Below the pieces are notes generated by a model. It made no database searches. It had not been told where the DNA came from and was given only the letters and a program-made list of their open reading frames with translations. DNA of 64,000 nucleotides, taken from Streptomyces ficellus (lineage in GTDB: Bacteria > Actinomycetota > Actinomycetes > Streptomycetales > Streptomycetaceae). The translations under genes and the position numbers were made by a program. The stretch spans positions 496,001 to 560,000 of the forward strand of contig NZ_CP034279.1 of assembly GCF_009739905.1 (NCBI RefSeq). Reading direction: 5' to 3'. Position 1 is the first letter of the stretch. Each line of letters opens with the position of its first letter. Positions 42,349 to 50,143 of the stretch are shown in pieces.

Positions 42349-43596
42349 GTGACCGTGGAAGACATGAGGCGCGACGCATCGCCGGGCATCGCACCCGCAT
42401 CAGCACCCACACCGGGCGGGACGCCTTATACGTCGTCGACGGGACGACTGGTCGGCCTGGACCTGGCCCGGGGGCTGGCCATCCTGGGCATGTACGCCGT
42501 CCATGTCGGTCCGGAGCCGTCGTACGCCGGCGGTGCGGTGGGCTGGGCGATGGAGGCGGCGCGCGGGCGTTCGGCGACCCTCTTCGCGGTGCTGGCCGGC
42601 TTCTCGCTGGTCATCCTCACCGGCCGGCCCGAGCCGAAGACCGGGCGCGCCGGACGCCAGGCGGCGGGCAGGGTGCTGATCCGCGCCTGCTTCCTGGTCG
42701 CCCTGGGTTACGTCCTGAGCGCCTTCGACACCGACGTCCTGGTCATCCTCTCCTATTACGGCGTCCTCTTCGTGCTGGCCCTGCCGCTGCACCGGCTGGG
42801 GGCGGCCGCCCTGGGCGCCGTCGCCGCGGCGGCGGCCCTCGTCCTGCCCCAGGTGCTGTACCTGCTGCGGGAGGCGGTCGACGGAGGCGGGTGGCCGGAC
42901 GCGGTCACCGCCCGCGACCCGCTGGCCCGCGTCACCGGTTCGGGCGGCGTCATCGAGCTGTTCGTCACCGGCGCCTACCCCCTGCCGAGCTGGCTGCCGT
43001 TCATCCTCGCGGGGATGGCGGTGGCCAAACTGGACCTCCGGCGGCCGCGCGCCGTCACGGGGGTGGGTGTGGTCGGCGGGGCGCTCGCCGTCATCGGGTA
43101 CGGCGGGTCGTGGCTGGCCCTGCACCTCGTGCCCGGGGCGCTGGAGGGGGTGCGGGCGGCCTCGAACACCGGCACCGCGTCGCCGGGCTGGTGGTCCAGT
43201 GCCGTGGGCTGGGACCCCGAGTCCGGCCTGCCGGCCTGGCTCCTCGTGGCCGCGCCGCACAGCCAGACGACGCTGTCCGTCGTGGGCAACACGGGCGTGG
43301 CCCTGGTGGTGCTGGCGGTGTGCCTGGTCGCCACCGGCCGTTCGGCGGCGCTGCGGTGGGTGACCACGCCCGTCAGCGCGGTCGGGTCGATCGCGCTGAC
43401 CGCGTACGTCGGCCATGTGGTGGCCATCGAGGTGCTGGACACCGGCGACCTGCCCGACTCCGCCTCGCTGCCGGCGTTTTTCTGGTTCGCCGCGGCGGCC
43501 ATGCTCTTCGCCCTGGTGTGGACGCGGTTCTTCCGGCGGGGGCCCCTGGAGTACGTGATGCACGTGCTCACGCTGCCCGCGCGCCTGATCCGCTGA
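42349..43596 (+). CDS. DUF418/HGSNAT-like multi-pass membrane protein
   Basis: A 415-residue integral membrane protein with about ten helices. The N-terminal block RLVGLDLARGLAILGMYAVH is the signature of the DUF1624/heparan-alpha-glucosaminide acetyltransferase-like group that also contains DUF418 proteins, and the C-terminal part (VGSIALTAYVGHVVAIEVL) matches DUF418. The family is thought to acylate cell-surface sugars, but this member is uncharacterised. Three in-frame starts are possible (GTG 42349, GTG 42355, ATG 42364); none has a strong ribosome site. Confidence 0.8.
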   Translation: MTVEDMRRDASPGIAPASAPTPGGTPYTSSTGRLVGLDLARGLAILGMYAVHVGPEPSYAGGAVGWAMEAARGRSATLFAVLAGFSLVILTGRPEPKTGRAGRQAAGRVLIRACFLVALGYVLSAFDTDVLVILSYYGVLFVLALPLHRLGAAALGAVAAAAALVLPQVLYLLREAVDGGGWPDAVTARDPLARVTGSGGVIELFVTGAYPLPSWLPFILAGMAVAKLDLRRPRAVTGVGVVGGALAVIGYGGSWLALHLVPGALEGVRAASNTGTASPGWWSSAVGWDPESGLPAWLLVAAPHSQTTLSVVGNTGVALVVLAVCLVATGRSAALRWVTTPVSAVGSIALTAYVGHVVAIEVLDTGDLPDSASLPAFFWFAAAAMLFALVWTRFFRRGPLEYVMHVLTLPARLIR

Positions 43597-43661
43597 GAGC
43601 CGCCGAGCCGGGCCGCGCCGGGCCGTGTCCGTGACGGCGGCGCCGGTCCGGCGGCAGGGCC

Positions 43662-44048
43662 TCAGTCCTCGGTGAACTCCTTGGTGACGCACACCTCACC
43701 GGGGCCGTTCCAGCACAGCTTCATCATGTACTTGGCGGCGTAGGGGACGACGTTGTAGTCGAAGTAGCCGCAGCCGGAGTCGCCGCCGTCCTGCTTGGTC
43801 TCCTTCAGCTGCCAGCCGGCCATGTACATGTAGAGCTTGCCGGTGACGCCGTGACCGTCCGCCCGGGTGTCGCAGACGCGGAAGGTGTCGGGGTCCGGGT
43901 CGAGGTGGGTCATGGTGCCGATGGTGTGACCGCCGCGCTTGAGCGTCAGCTTCGTGTCGGCCGCGGCCGCGGGCCCGCTGCCCGCCGCCACCAGCGCCGC
44001 CGCACCCGCCAGGGCCACCGCGGCCCGAGCGTACTGGATCTTCCTCAT
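43662..44048 (-). CDS. Small secreted protein, function unknown
   Basis: A 128-residue exported protein. The signal peptide (about 1-30) has a basic start, AAVALAGAAALVAAG and a cleavage region SGPAAAA. The mature part is about 98 residues with four Cys (RVCDTRADG, SGCGYFDYN, KLCWNGPGEVCVTKE), probably two disulfides, and several aromatic residues. I recognise no family. ATG at 44048 follows AGAGGTG. TAGGGT near 44086-44091 (minus-strand reading) could be a -10. Confidence 0.75.
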   Translation of the reverse strand: MRKIQYARAAVALAGAAALVAAGSGPAAAADTKLTLKRGGHTIGTMTHLDPDPDTFRVCDTRADGHGVTGKLYMYMAGWQLKETKQDGGDSGCGYFDYNVVPYAAKYMMKLCWNGPGEVCVTKEFTED

Positions 44049-44224
44049 GTGCACCTCTGTGGTGTCGTGCTCGATGGACCCGCTCCACCCTAAACACCGC
44101 GGGATCGTCCGCCGGAGGGTGGGTGCGGCACCGGCCGGTTCCCCCAACGGCGCCCGCGCCGCCGCGTCGTTGTGCCAGAGTGCCGGGGGGATCGTCGCAA
44201 CCGGCTGGTGACCGTGGGGGCTTG

Positions 44225-47182
44225 GTGGGGGTACGCGGACTGCTGTCGTTCTCGGACGCGCTGGTGCTGCTGGGCGGTGACCCGCCCGCCGTCGCCGCGC
44301 TGGACCGGGCGCTCGGCGGGGCGCTGAACGTCGCCACGGGCGGGATCGGTGACGGGCTCGTGCGGATCGCCGACGCCCGGGGCAGCGTGCTGGCCCTCGG
44401 CCGTGGCGCGGTACGGGGCGTCGGGCGGCGCCTGGGCCGCGCGGACGGCCGCGCCGAGCGCACCGAGCTGCTGCACGCCGCCCACACCGTGATCGTCGTC
44501 CTCGCCTGGTTCCAGGCCCTGGAGGAGCGGGAACCGGCCGTCGGCGCCGCGGAACTGGAGCTGACCCGTGGCGACCAGCTCGTCCTGTCGGGCGCGGAGC
44601 GGGTGGCGGAGCGCGGCGCCGCGTTCGCCCGGGCGCTGGCAGCCACCGACGCGCCGCGCCCGGCCCCGCACCGCCCCTTCGAAGCGGTCACGGAGGAACT
44701 GCTCGGCTGGTACACGGGGTTGTCGGAGAGGTTCCTCGACTTCGCCGAGGGGCTGAGCGCCTGGAGCGCGCGGCCTTCGAGCGCCCGCGAGGAGGCCGGG
44801 CGGCTGATCCGCGCCGAGCTGCCCCGTGCGGCGGTCCGGCAGTACGAGTCGCTGTACGCCCAGCTGGCGCAGGAGGCACCGGAGTTCGGGTTCTGGACGA
44901 CGCAGATCGAGCACCGGGCGACCCGGGCGGAGATCCGCCGCTCCCTCGCGGGCGTCGCCGAGCTGCTGGCCGGCCCGGCGGAGGGGATCCGGCCGCCGAC
45001 GGGGGTGGCGGCCGCGCTGGCCCGCTCCCACGAAGCGGTGCTGGCCCGCCCGGTCCTGGACGCCTCCTCGGGGCCGCGGGGCATCCGGGTGCCGACGCTG
45101 CGCGAGATGTACCTCGACCCCGACTTCCGGGTGCGCGAGGTGACCGGCGGGAGTGGCCCGGCGACCGAGGCGTGGTGGGAGGAGGCCCCGGTGCGCCGGG
45201 ACCTCACCGGCTACCTCGCCGGGGCGCTGACGTCCGCCGGTCCGGCCGAGGTGCCGCTGCTCGTGCTCGGCCAGCCCGGCGCGGGTAAGTCCGTCCTGAC
45301 GCGGGTCCTCGCCGCCCGGCTGCCGTCGGCCGGCTTCCTGCCGGTGCGGGTTCCGCTGCGGGACGTCCGCGCCGAGGACGACGTCCAGAGCCAGATCGAA
45401 CAGGCCGTGCGCACGGCGACCGGTGAGCGGGTGTCGTGGCCGGAGCTGGCCCGGGCGGCCGGGGGCGCCGTACCCGTACTGCTCCTCGACGGGTTCGACG
45501 AGCTGCTCCAGACCACCGGTGTCCACCACAGCGACTTCCTCGCCAGGGTCGCCCGCTTCCAGCAGCGCGAGGCGGAACAGGGCCGCCCGGTACGCGCCCT
45601 GGTCACCAGCCGCACCGCCGTCGCCGACCGGGCCCGCTACCCCGAGGGGCTCGTCGCCCTGCGCCTGGAGCCGTTCCGCCCCGAACAGGTGCGCCGCTGG
45701 CTCGCCCTGTGGAACGAGGCGAACGCCGGGGGTTTCGCCGCCCGCGGGCTGCGGCCGCTGACCTGGGAGGCCGTGGCGCACCACCGGGCGCTCGCCGCGC
45801 AGCCGCTGCTGCTGACGATGCTCGCGCTGTACGACGCCGCGGACAACGCGCTGCGCCGCGACGGCGAAGGCCCCCTCGACGAGGCGGAGCTGTACGAGGA
45901 GCTGCTGACCTCGTTCGCCCGCCGGGAGATCGACAAGTCCGGCCCGGCGCCGGCCGCCGTACCGGACGACGAGGCGCGGGCCCGCGCCGAGCGGGAGCTG
46001 CAACGCCTGTCGCTGGTCGCCTTCGCCCTGCACAACCGCCGCCGCCAGTGGGTGTCGGCCACCGAACTCGACGAGGACCTCACGGCGCTGCTGGGGCGCG
46101 CATCCGCCGAGGCGTCCGGGTTCCGTACGCCCCTGGGCGCCGCGGAGGTGGCGCTCGGCCGTTTCTTCTTCGTCCAGCGCGCCCGGTCCGTACGCGACGG
46201 GCGGGTGCTGGCGACGTACGAGTTCCTGCACGCCACCTTCGGCGAGTACCTGGTGGTGCGCCTCGCGCTGCACGTGCTGACGAGTCTGCTGGCGCACCGG
46301 CCGTCCCTGTCCGACGCCGCGACCAGCGTCGACGACGACCTGGCGTACACCCTGCTGTCGTACGCGCCGCTGTCGTCACGGCAGATGCTGCGGTTCGCGG
46401 GGGCGATGGTGCGCCGGATCCCGGCCGCCGAACGCGACCGGCTGGCCCGCCTCCTCGTCGGCGTGCTGGAGCAGCACGGGCAGCGCACGCACGAGCCGCA
46501 CCGCGGGTACCGGCCCGCCCGTTCCCCCGCCTCCCCCGGGCTGCGGACGTCGGCCCGGCACGGCGTGTACGGCGCCAACCTGGTCCTGGTGATCCTGCTC
46601 CTGAAGGGCACGGTCACCGCGAGCGAGCTGTTCCCGTCCTGGAACGACCGGGCCAGTGCGTGGCACCGCCATGTGCTGCTGTGGCGTGCCGCGTTCGACG
46701 AGGAGCAGTGGACCGACTTCGCCGTGTCCGTCTCGACCCGGCGCACCTGGTCCGAGCACGGCAGGGAGCTGGAGATCAGCCTGCGGAGCGGTGCCCTGGC
46801 GGCGCCGGACCCGGTGGACATGAACTGGCTCTACCGCTACCCCCGGGGCAACGACGGGCCGGGCTGGTCCCGGACGTACTGGTCGGAGCTGCGGCACAAG
46901 CAGGACGTGTCGGGCGGCACCAACGACGCCGTGGTACGGCACGCGATGGATCCCGTGTACGCGTGGCTGGGGCCGGCCGTCACGACGTTCCTGACGTCCC
47001 CGGGCGGTCCGGCCACCTCGCTGGCGCACGACGTGCTGGAGCTGCTGCTCGGCGGGGCCGACCTGCCGCCCGGCGAGGCGGACGCCCTGCGCGCCCGGGT
47101 GCTGGGCGGCCTCGACGGCCTATCCCCCGAGGTGGGGGCGCGGATACGGCGGCTGCTCGCCGCGCCGGACGGGACGGCCTGA
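44225..47182 (+). CDS. NACHT-domain NTPase (NLR-like STAND protein)
   Basis: A 985-residue STAND ATPase. An N-terminal helical region (about 1-300) resembles the NACHT N-terminal helical domains seen in actinobacteria. The NTPase shows Walker A VLGQPGAGKSVLT (about 345), then Walker B PVLLLDGFDELLQ (about 420) and LVTSRTAVADR (sensor 1). A winged-helix-like region follows, with TYEFLHATFGEYLVVRLALH, the usual end of the NACHT module. The last 250 residues are unlike known repeats. Bacterial NACHT proteins include antiphage sensors; others are undefined. No obvious effector fusion or toxin partner is seen. GTG at 44225 follows GGGGG; TTG at 44222 is possible. It is convergent with the ABC permease gene, three bases apart. 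Confidence 0.85.
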   Translation: MGVRGLLSFSDALVLLGGDPPAVAALDRALGGALNVATGGIGDGLVRIADARGSVLALGRGAVRGVGRRLGRADGRAERTELLHAAHTVIVVLAWFQALEEREPAVGAAELELTRGDQLVLSGAERVAERGAAFARALAATDAPRPAPHRPFEAVTEELLGWYTGLSERFLDFAEGLSAWSARPSSAREEAGRLIRAELPRAAVRQYESLYAQLAQEAPEFGFWTTQIEHRATRAEIRRSLAGVAELLAGPAEGIRPPTGVAAALARSHEAVLARPVLDASSGPRGIRVPTLREMYLDPDFRVREVTGGSGPATEAWWEEAPVRRDLTGYLAGALTSAGPAEVPLLVLGQPGAGKSVLTRVLAARLPSAGFLPVRVPLRDVRAEDDVQSQIEQAVRTATGERVSWPELARAAGGAVPVLLLDGFDELLQTTGVHHSDFLARVARFQQREAEQGRPVRALVTSRTAVADRARYPEGLVALRLEPFRPEQVRRWLALWNEANAGGFAARGLRPLTWEAVAHHRALAAQPLLLTMLALYDAADNALRRDGEGPLDEAELYEELLTSFARREIDKSGPAPAAVPDDEARARAERELQRLSLVAFALHNRRRQWVSATELDEDLTALLGRASAEASGFRTPLGAAEVALGRFFFVQRARSVRDGRVLATYEFLHATFGEYLVVRLALHVLTSLLAHRPSLSDAATSVDDDLAYTLLSYAPLSSRQMLRFAGAMVRRIPAAERDRLARLLVGVLEQHGQRTHEPHRGYRPARSPASPGLRTSARHGVYGANLVLVILLLKGTVTASELFPSWNDRASAWHRHVLLWRAAFDEEQWTDFAVSVSTRRTWSEHGRELEISLRSGALAAPDPVDMNWLYRYPRGNDGPGWSRTYWSELRHKQDVSGGTNDAVVRHAMDPVYAWLGPAVTTFLTSPGGPATSLAHDVLELLLGGADLPPGEADALRARVLGGLDGLSPEVGARIRRLLAAPDGTA

Positions 47183-47185
47183 GGG

Positions 47186-47845
47186 TCACTCGCGGCGCAC
47201 GGCGACGACGTGCGCGACGGCGGTGAACACCGCGAGGATCACCGCGGAGACCGCCAGCATGACGCCGGCGGGGGCGAGGAGTTCCGCCGCGTCGGGGGTC
47301 GTGGCCATCAGGGTGAACAGCCGGTTGACCGGCGGCGCGCCCTTGGCGAAGAGGGCGGCCGTCACCAGCGTGAGGGCGGCGACCAGGGCGTGACCCCGGC
47401 GTCCGAAGACCGGCCGCGAGCAGAGCACGCCGATGGCGATGCCGGTGAGCGCGCAGGTGAGCTGCGCCTCGACGCCCAGGAGGAGGTCCGTCGCGGTGAC
47501 CGCGTGGTCGCCCGTCCACAGCGGGAACAGCAGCCCGACGACCATTAGGACGAGACAGCTCAGCAGCGCGGTGCAGATCACCGCCAGCAGGACGGTGAGC
47601 GACCGGCCGCCGGAGGCGACGACGACGATCGCCCGCTGCGGCGGGGCGTCCAGGCCCGTCAGCGCGACGGTGAGCCAGGTCGAGCAGACGAGCAGGGCAC
47701 CGGCGGAGGAGGCGTAGGCGGGTGGCAACGGGCCGCTGCCGTTGACGGTCAGCACGCCCATCAGGCCCATGAACAGCAGCAGCGGGGCGAGGTGGCGCTG
47801 TGTGTGCAGCACGGTGGCGAAGGTGTAACGGATGAGCGCGATCAC
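47186..47845 (-). CDS. ABC transporter membrane subunit
   Basis: A 219-residue membrane protein with about six helices (LAPLLLFMGLMGVLTV, LLVCSTWLTVALTGL, LLSCLVLMVVGLLFPLW, AGVMLAVSAVILAVFTAVAH). The GTG start at 47845 overlaps the stop of the ATP-binding gene by four bases, so the two are coupled. The small size suggests a homodimeric exporter-type permease (ABC-2-like). The substrate is unknown. Confidence 0.75.
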   Translation of the reverse strand: MIALIRYTFATVLHTQRHLAPLLLFMGLMGVLTVNGSGPLPPAYASSAGALLVCSTWLTVALTGLDAPPQRAIVVVASGGRSLTVLLAVICTALLSCLVLMVVGLLFPLWTGDHAVTATDLLLGVEAQLTCALTGIAIGVLCSRPVFGRRGHALVAALTLVTAALFAKGAPPVNRLFTLMATTPDAAELLAPAGVMLAVSAVILAVFTAVAHVVAVRRE

Positions 47846-48732
47846 CGGGTGTCCCCGCTCGTCGTGGCGTGCGGCGTCGCGTGGTGGCCGGTGGTCGTCT
47901 CGGTGACGGTCCCGACGGACCAGCCGTGCCGGAGCGCGGCGAGCAGCAGGGCGTCGGTGGACTCGCGCAGGACGCGCACCCGGACGCCGGTGGTGTCCCG
48001 GTGTACGGCCAGTACGCCGTCCAGGCGCTCCCACGCCAGGTCCTCAGGTACGCGGCCGTCCCGGTCGGCGGTGAGGACGACGTCGGCCACGGTCCGGTGC
48101 GCGGCGGCCCGTGTCTCCGGTCCGCGCGGCGACACCCGGCCGTCGCCGACGCGGTAGGTGCGGGTGGCCTGGGCGCGGGTGACCGACTCGCGGTGGTCGG
48201 TGAACAGCACGATGCCGCCGGAGGCCGCGACGTCGGTCATGATCTCGGCGAGCATCCCGTGGGCGTCGGCGTCCAGCCCCGACCACGGCTCGTCCAGGAC
48301 GAGCAGTCCGGGTTCCACCAGCAGGGCCTGGGCCAGCGCGACCTTCTGCGCGTTGCCCTTGGACAGGCTCAGCAGGGGGGCCTCCCGGCCGCCCACCAGG
48401 GCGAGCCGCTCCAGCAGGAGGCCGGCCCGTGCGGAGGCGACCGAGGTGGCCAGCCCGCGGACCCGGCCCATGTGCGTGAGGTAGGCCATGGCCGACATGC
48501 GTTCACCGGGCGAGAACCGGTCCGGTACGTACCCGACGACCGGTGGCCGGGCCGTCACCCCGCCACGGGTCGGCCGGGACAGGCCCACCGCGATCCGCAA
48601 CAGGGTCGACTTCCCGGATCCGTTGCCGCCGGCGAACGCCACGACCTCCCCGGCCGGGACCTCCACGTCCACGTCTCGCAGGACCCAGCCGCCACGGCCG
48701 TAGCGCTTGCACACCGCGTCAAGTCGTAACAA
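47842..48732 (-). CDS. ABC transporter ATP-binding protein with TTA second codon
   Basis: A 296-residue ATPase. Walker A is GGNGSGKSTLLR (about 36-47), signature LSLSKGNAQKVAL (SKGN replacing LSGGQ), Walker B LLVLDEPWSGLD, switch His in FTDHRES. Residues about 200-296 form an extra C-terminal domain. The likely start is TTG at 48732, with GGGAG six bases upstream. The next codon is TTA (48727-48729), rare in Streptomyces and read by the bldA tRNA, so translation may be limited to later growth. The ABC fold needs LRLDAVCKRYG as its first strand, so a start after the TTA is unlikely. Confidence 0.85.
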   Translation of the reverse strand: MLRLDAVCKRYGRGGWVLRDVDVEVPAGEVVAFAGGNGSGKSTLLRIAVGLSRPTRGGVTARPPVVGYVPDRFSPGERMSAMAYLTHMGRVRGLATSVASARAGLLLERLALVGGREAPLLSLSKGNAQKVALAQALLVEPGLLVLDEPWSGLDADAHGMLAEIMTDVAASGGIVLFTDHRESVTRAQATRTYRVGDGRVSPRGPETRAAAHRTVADVVLTADRDGRVPEDLAWERLDGVLAVHRDTTGVRVRVLRESTDALLLAALRHGWSVGTVTETTTGHHATPHATTSGDTR

Positions 48733-48823
48733 ACGGAACTCCCATGTCCGGTACGGCCCGCCCGGCTCGCTGCTCGCACGTCGCGGGGGGTGTCGGTCCT
48801 GCTGCGCCGCGTGCTCTGAGCCT

Positions 48824-48852
48824 CCCGGGGAACCGGTGGCCGGCTCCCCGGG
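48824..48852 (-). terminator. Hairpin after the amidase-domain gene
   Basis: CCCGGGGA (48824-48831) pairs with TCCCCGGG (48845-48852) across 13 bases, 12 bases past the stop of the amidase-domain gene on the minus strand. Confidence 0.6.
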
Positions 48853-48863
48853 GGCCCGGCGGA

Positions 48864-50063
48864 TCAGGTGCGGTAGGCGTAGTACGCGGCGGTCGGGTGG
48901 GACGCGAGGATGCTCGTCACGGACCTGCTGTAGGTGTTGACGGAGTGGTACGTCAGGTAGGGCACGCCTTGGGCGCTGCGGGAGGTGACGACCATGGTGT
49001 GGTCCTTGGAGCCGTCCTTGTCGAAGTCGATCTGGAGCACGTCGCCGATGTCCATCTGGTAGACGTTGGCGAGGCTGGTCACGCGCTGGGAGGACAGGGC
49101 GAACCAGGAGAACTCGTTCACGCCGACGAACGAGTGCGACTGGATGTCGGCGTTGCCGAACCACTTGTGCCAGTCGTAGACGTAGCCGGGGACGTGCTTC
49201 CAGCCGCCGGCCTTGAGGGACTGGCTGACGAAGTTGGTGCAGTCGCCGCCGGCACCAGCGCCGTCGAAGCTCGGGTAGGCGGGGTTGTAATTGCGCCAGT
49301 ACTTCTGGGCGTAGGCCGCCATCGCCTTGTAGTCGTAGGCACCGGTGGTGAGGTTCTTCGGGCTGGCCGCGGCGGGCCAGGTGGTGGCCGCGCGGGGCGC
49401 GTTGGGCGGGGCGTCCGCCGCGACGCGGGGCACGGCCGCGGTGCGGGGTGCGGCGGCGGGCCCGGTGACCTGGTTGACCGTGGGCTGGCCCCCGTCGGTG
49501 TCGCGGACGGCGGTCAGGAGCCAGTCGCCCCGCCGGTCGGCCTGGAAGGTCAGCTCGTGGTGGGCACGGAAGCCGGTGGCCGTGGGCTCGGCGCGCCGGG
49601 CCTTCGCGTACGTCAGGGTCGTCGTCTCGGTGACGCGGACGGTGGCGCGCCGGCCGTTGACGTCGGCGGCGTCCACGGTCACCGAGGTGGCGCCCTTGCT
49701 GTACGTCTCGCCGAGTGCCGCGAGGCGGGCCCTGCGGTCGCGCAGGCCGTCCAGCACGGCACGCTCGTGGAGCGCCGCCGCCGGGGAGAGCGTGACGGTC
49801 TTCTGGGCGGGCGTGGTCTGCCGGTGCTGTGCCCGCGCGCCGGTCCGGGTGTCGCCCACCAGGGCCTGGGTGCGGTCGGTGAGGACCGCGGTGGCCAGGC
49901 GCTGGAAGCCGGCCCTGGTCGTGGCGTCCACCCGCGGAGTGTCGTGCTCCGTGGCGGCGGCGGTCTGACCGGGCAGCAGGCCAACTCCCGCGGCGACCGC
50001 GACGGCCGTCGCCACGACTATGGACGCACGGCTCCCCCGACGGCCCAGTCCTCTTGTCTGCAA
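48864..50063 (-). CDS. Secreted protein with putative amidase domain (Amidase_6)
   Basis: A 399-residue exported protein. The signal peptide (about 1-35) contains SIVVATAVAVAAGVGLL. A spacer domain (about 40-235) precedes the amidase-like C-terminus (about 250-399). That domain has YDYKAMAAYAQKYWRNYNPA, then GGDCTNFVSQSLKAGGW (putative catalytic Cys near 275), GDVLQIDFDKDG and KDHTMVVTSR with the His. This NlpC/P60-like fold is common in Streptomyces and may cut peptidoglycan or peptide amides. TTG at 50063 has AAGGAG six bases upstream, which decides the start. Confidence 0.85.
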   Translation of the reverse strand: MQTRGLGRRGSRASIVVATAVAVAAGVGLLPGQTAAATEHDTPRVDATTRAGFQRLATAVLTDRTQALVGDTRTGARAQHRQTTPAQKTVTLSPAAALHERAVLDGLRDRRARLAALGETYSKGATSVTVDAADVNGRRATVRVTETTTLTYAKARRAEPTATGFRAHHELTFQADRRGDWLLTAVRDTDGGQPTVNQVTGPAAAPRTAAVPRVAADAPPNAPRAATTWPAAASPKNLTTGAYDYKAMAAYAQKYWRNYNPAYPSFDGAGAGGDCTNFVSQSLKAGGWKHVPGYVYDWHKWFGNADIQSHSFVGVNEFSWFALSSQRVTSLANVYQMDIGDVLQIDFDKDGSKDHTMVVTSRSAQGVPYLTYHSVNTYSRSVTSILASHPTAAYYAYRT

Positions 50064-50143
50064 TGGATGCTCCTTCCTTCGGCCGGCGCTCGGACGTCGA
50101 GCGCCGCTGTGCGGTGTGGGTCGGCGGTACACGGGCCGGAGGG

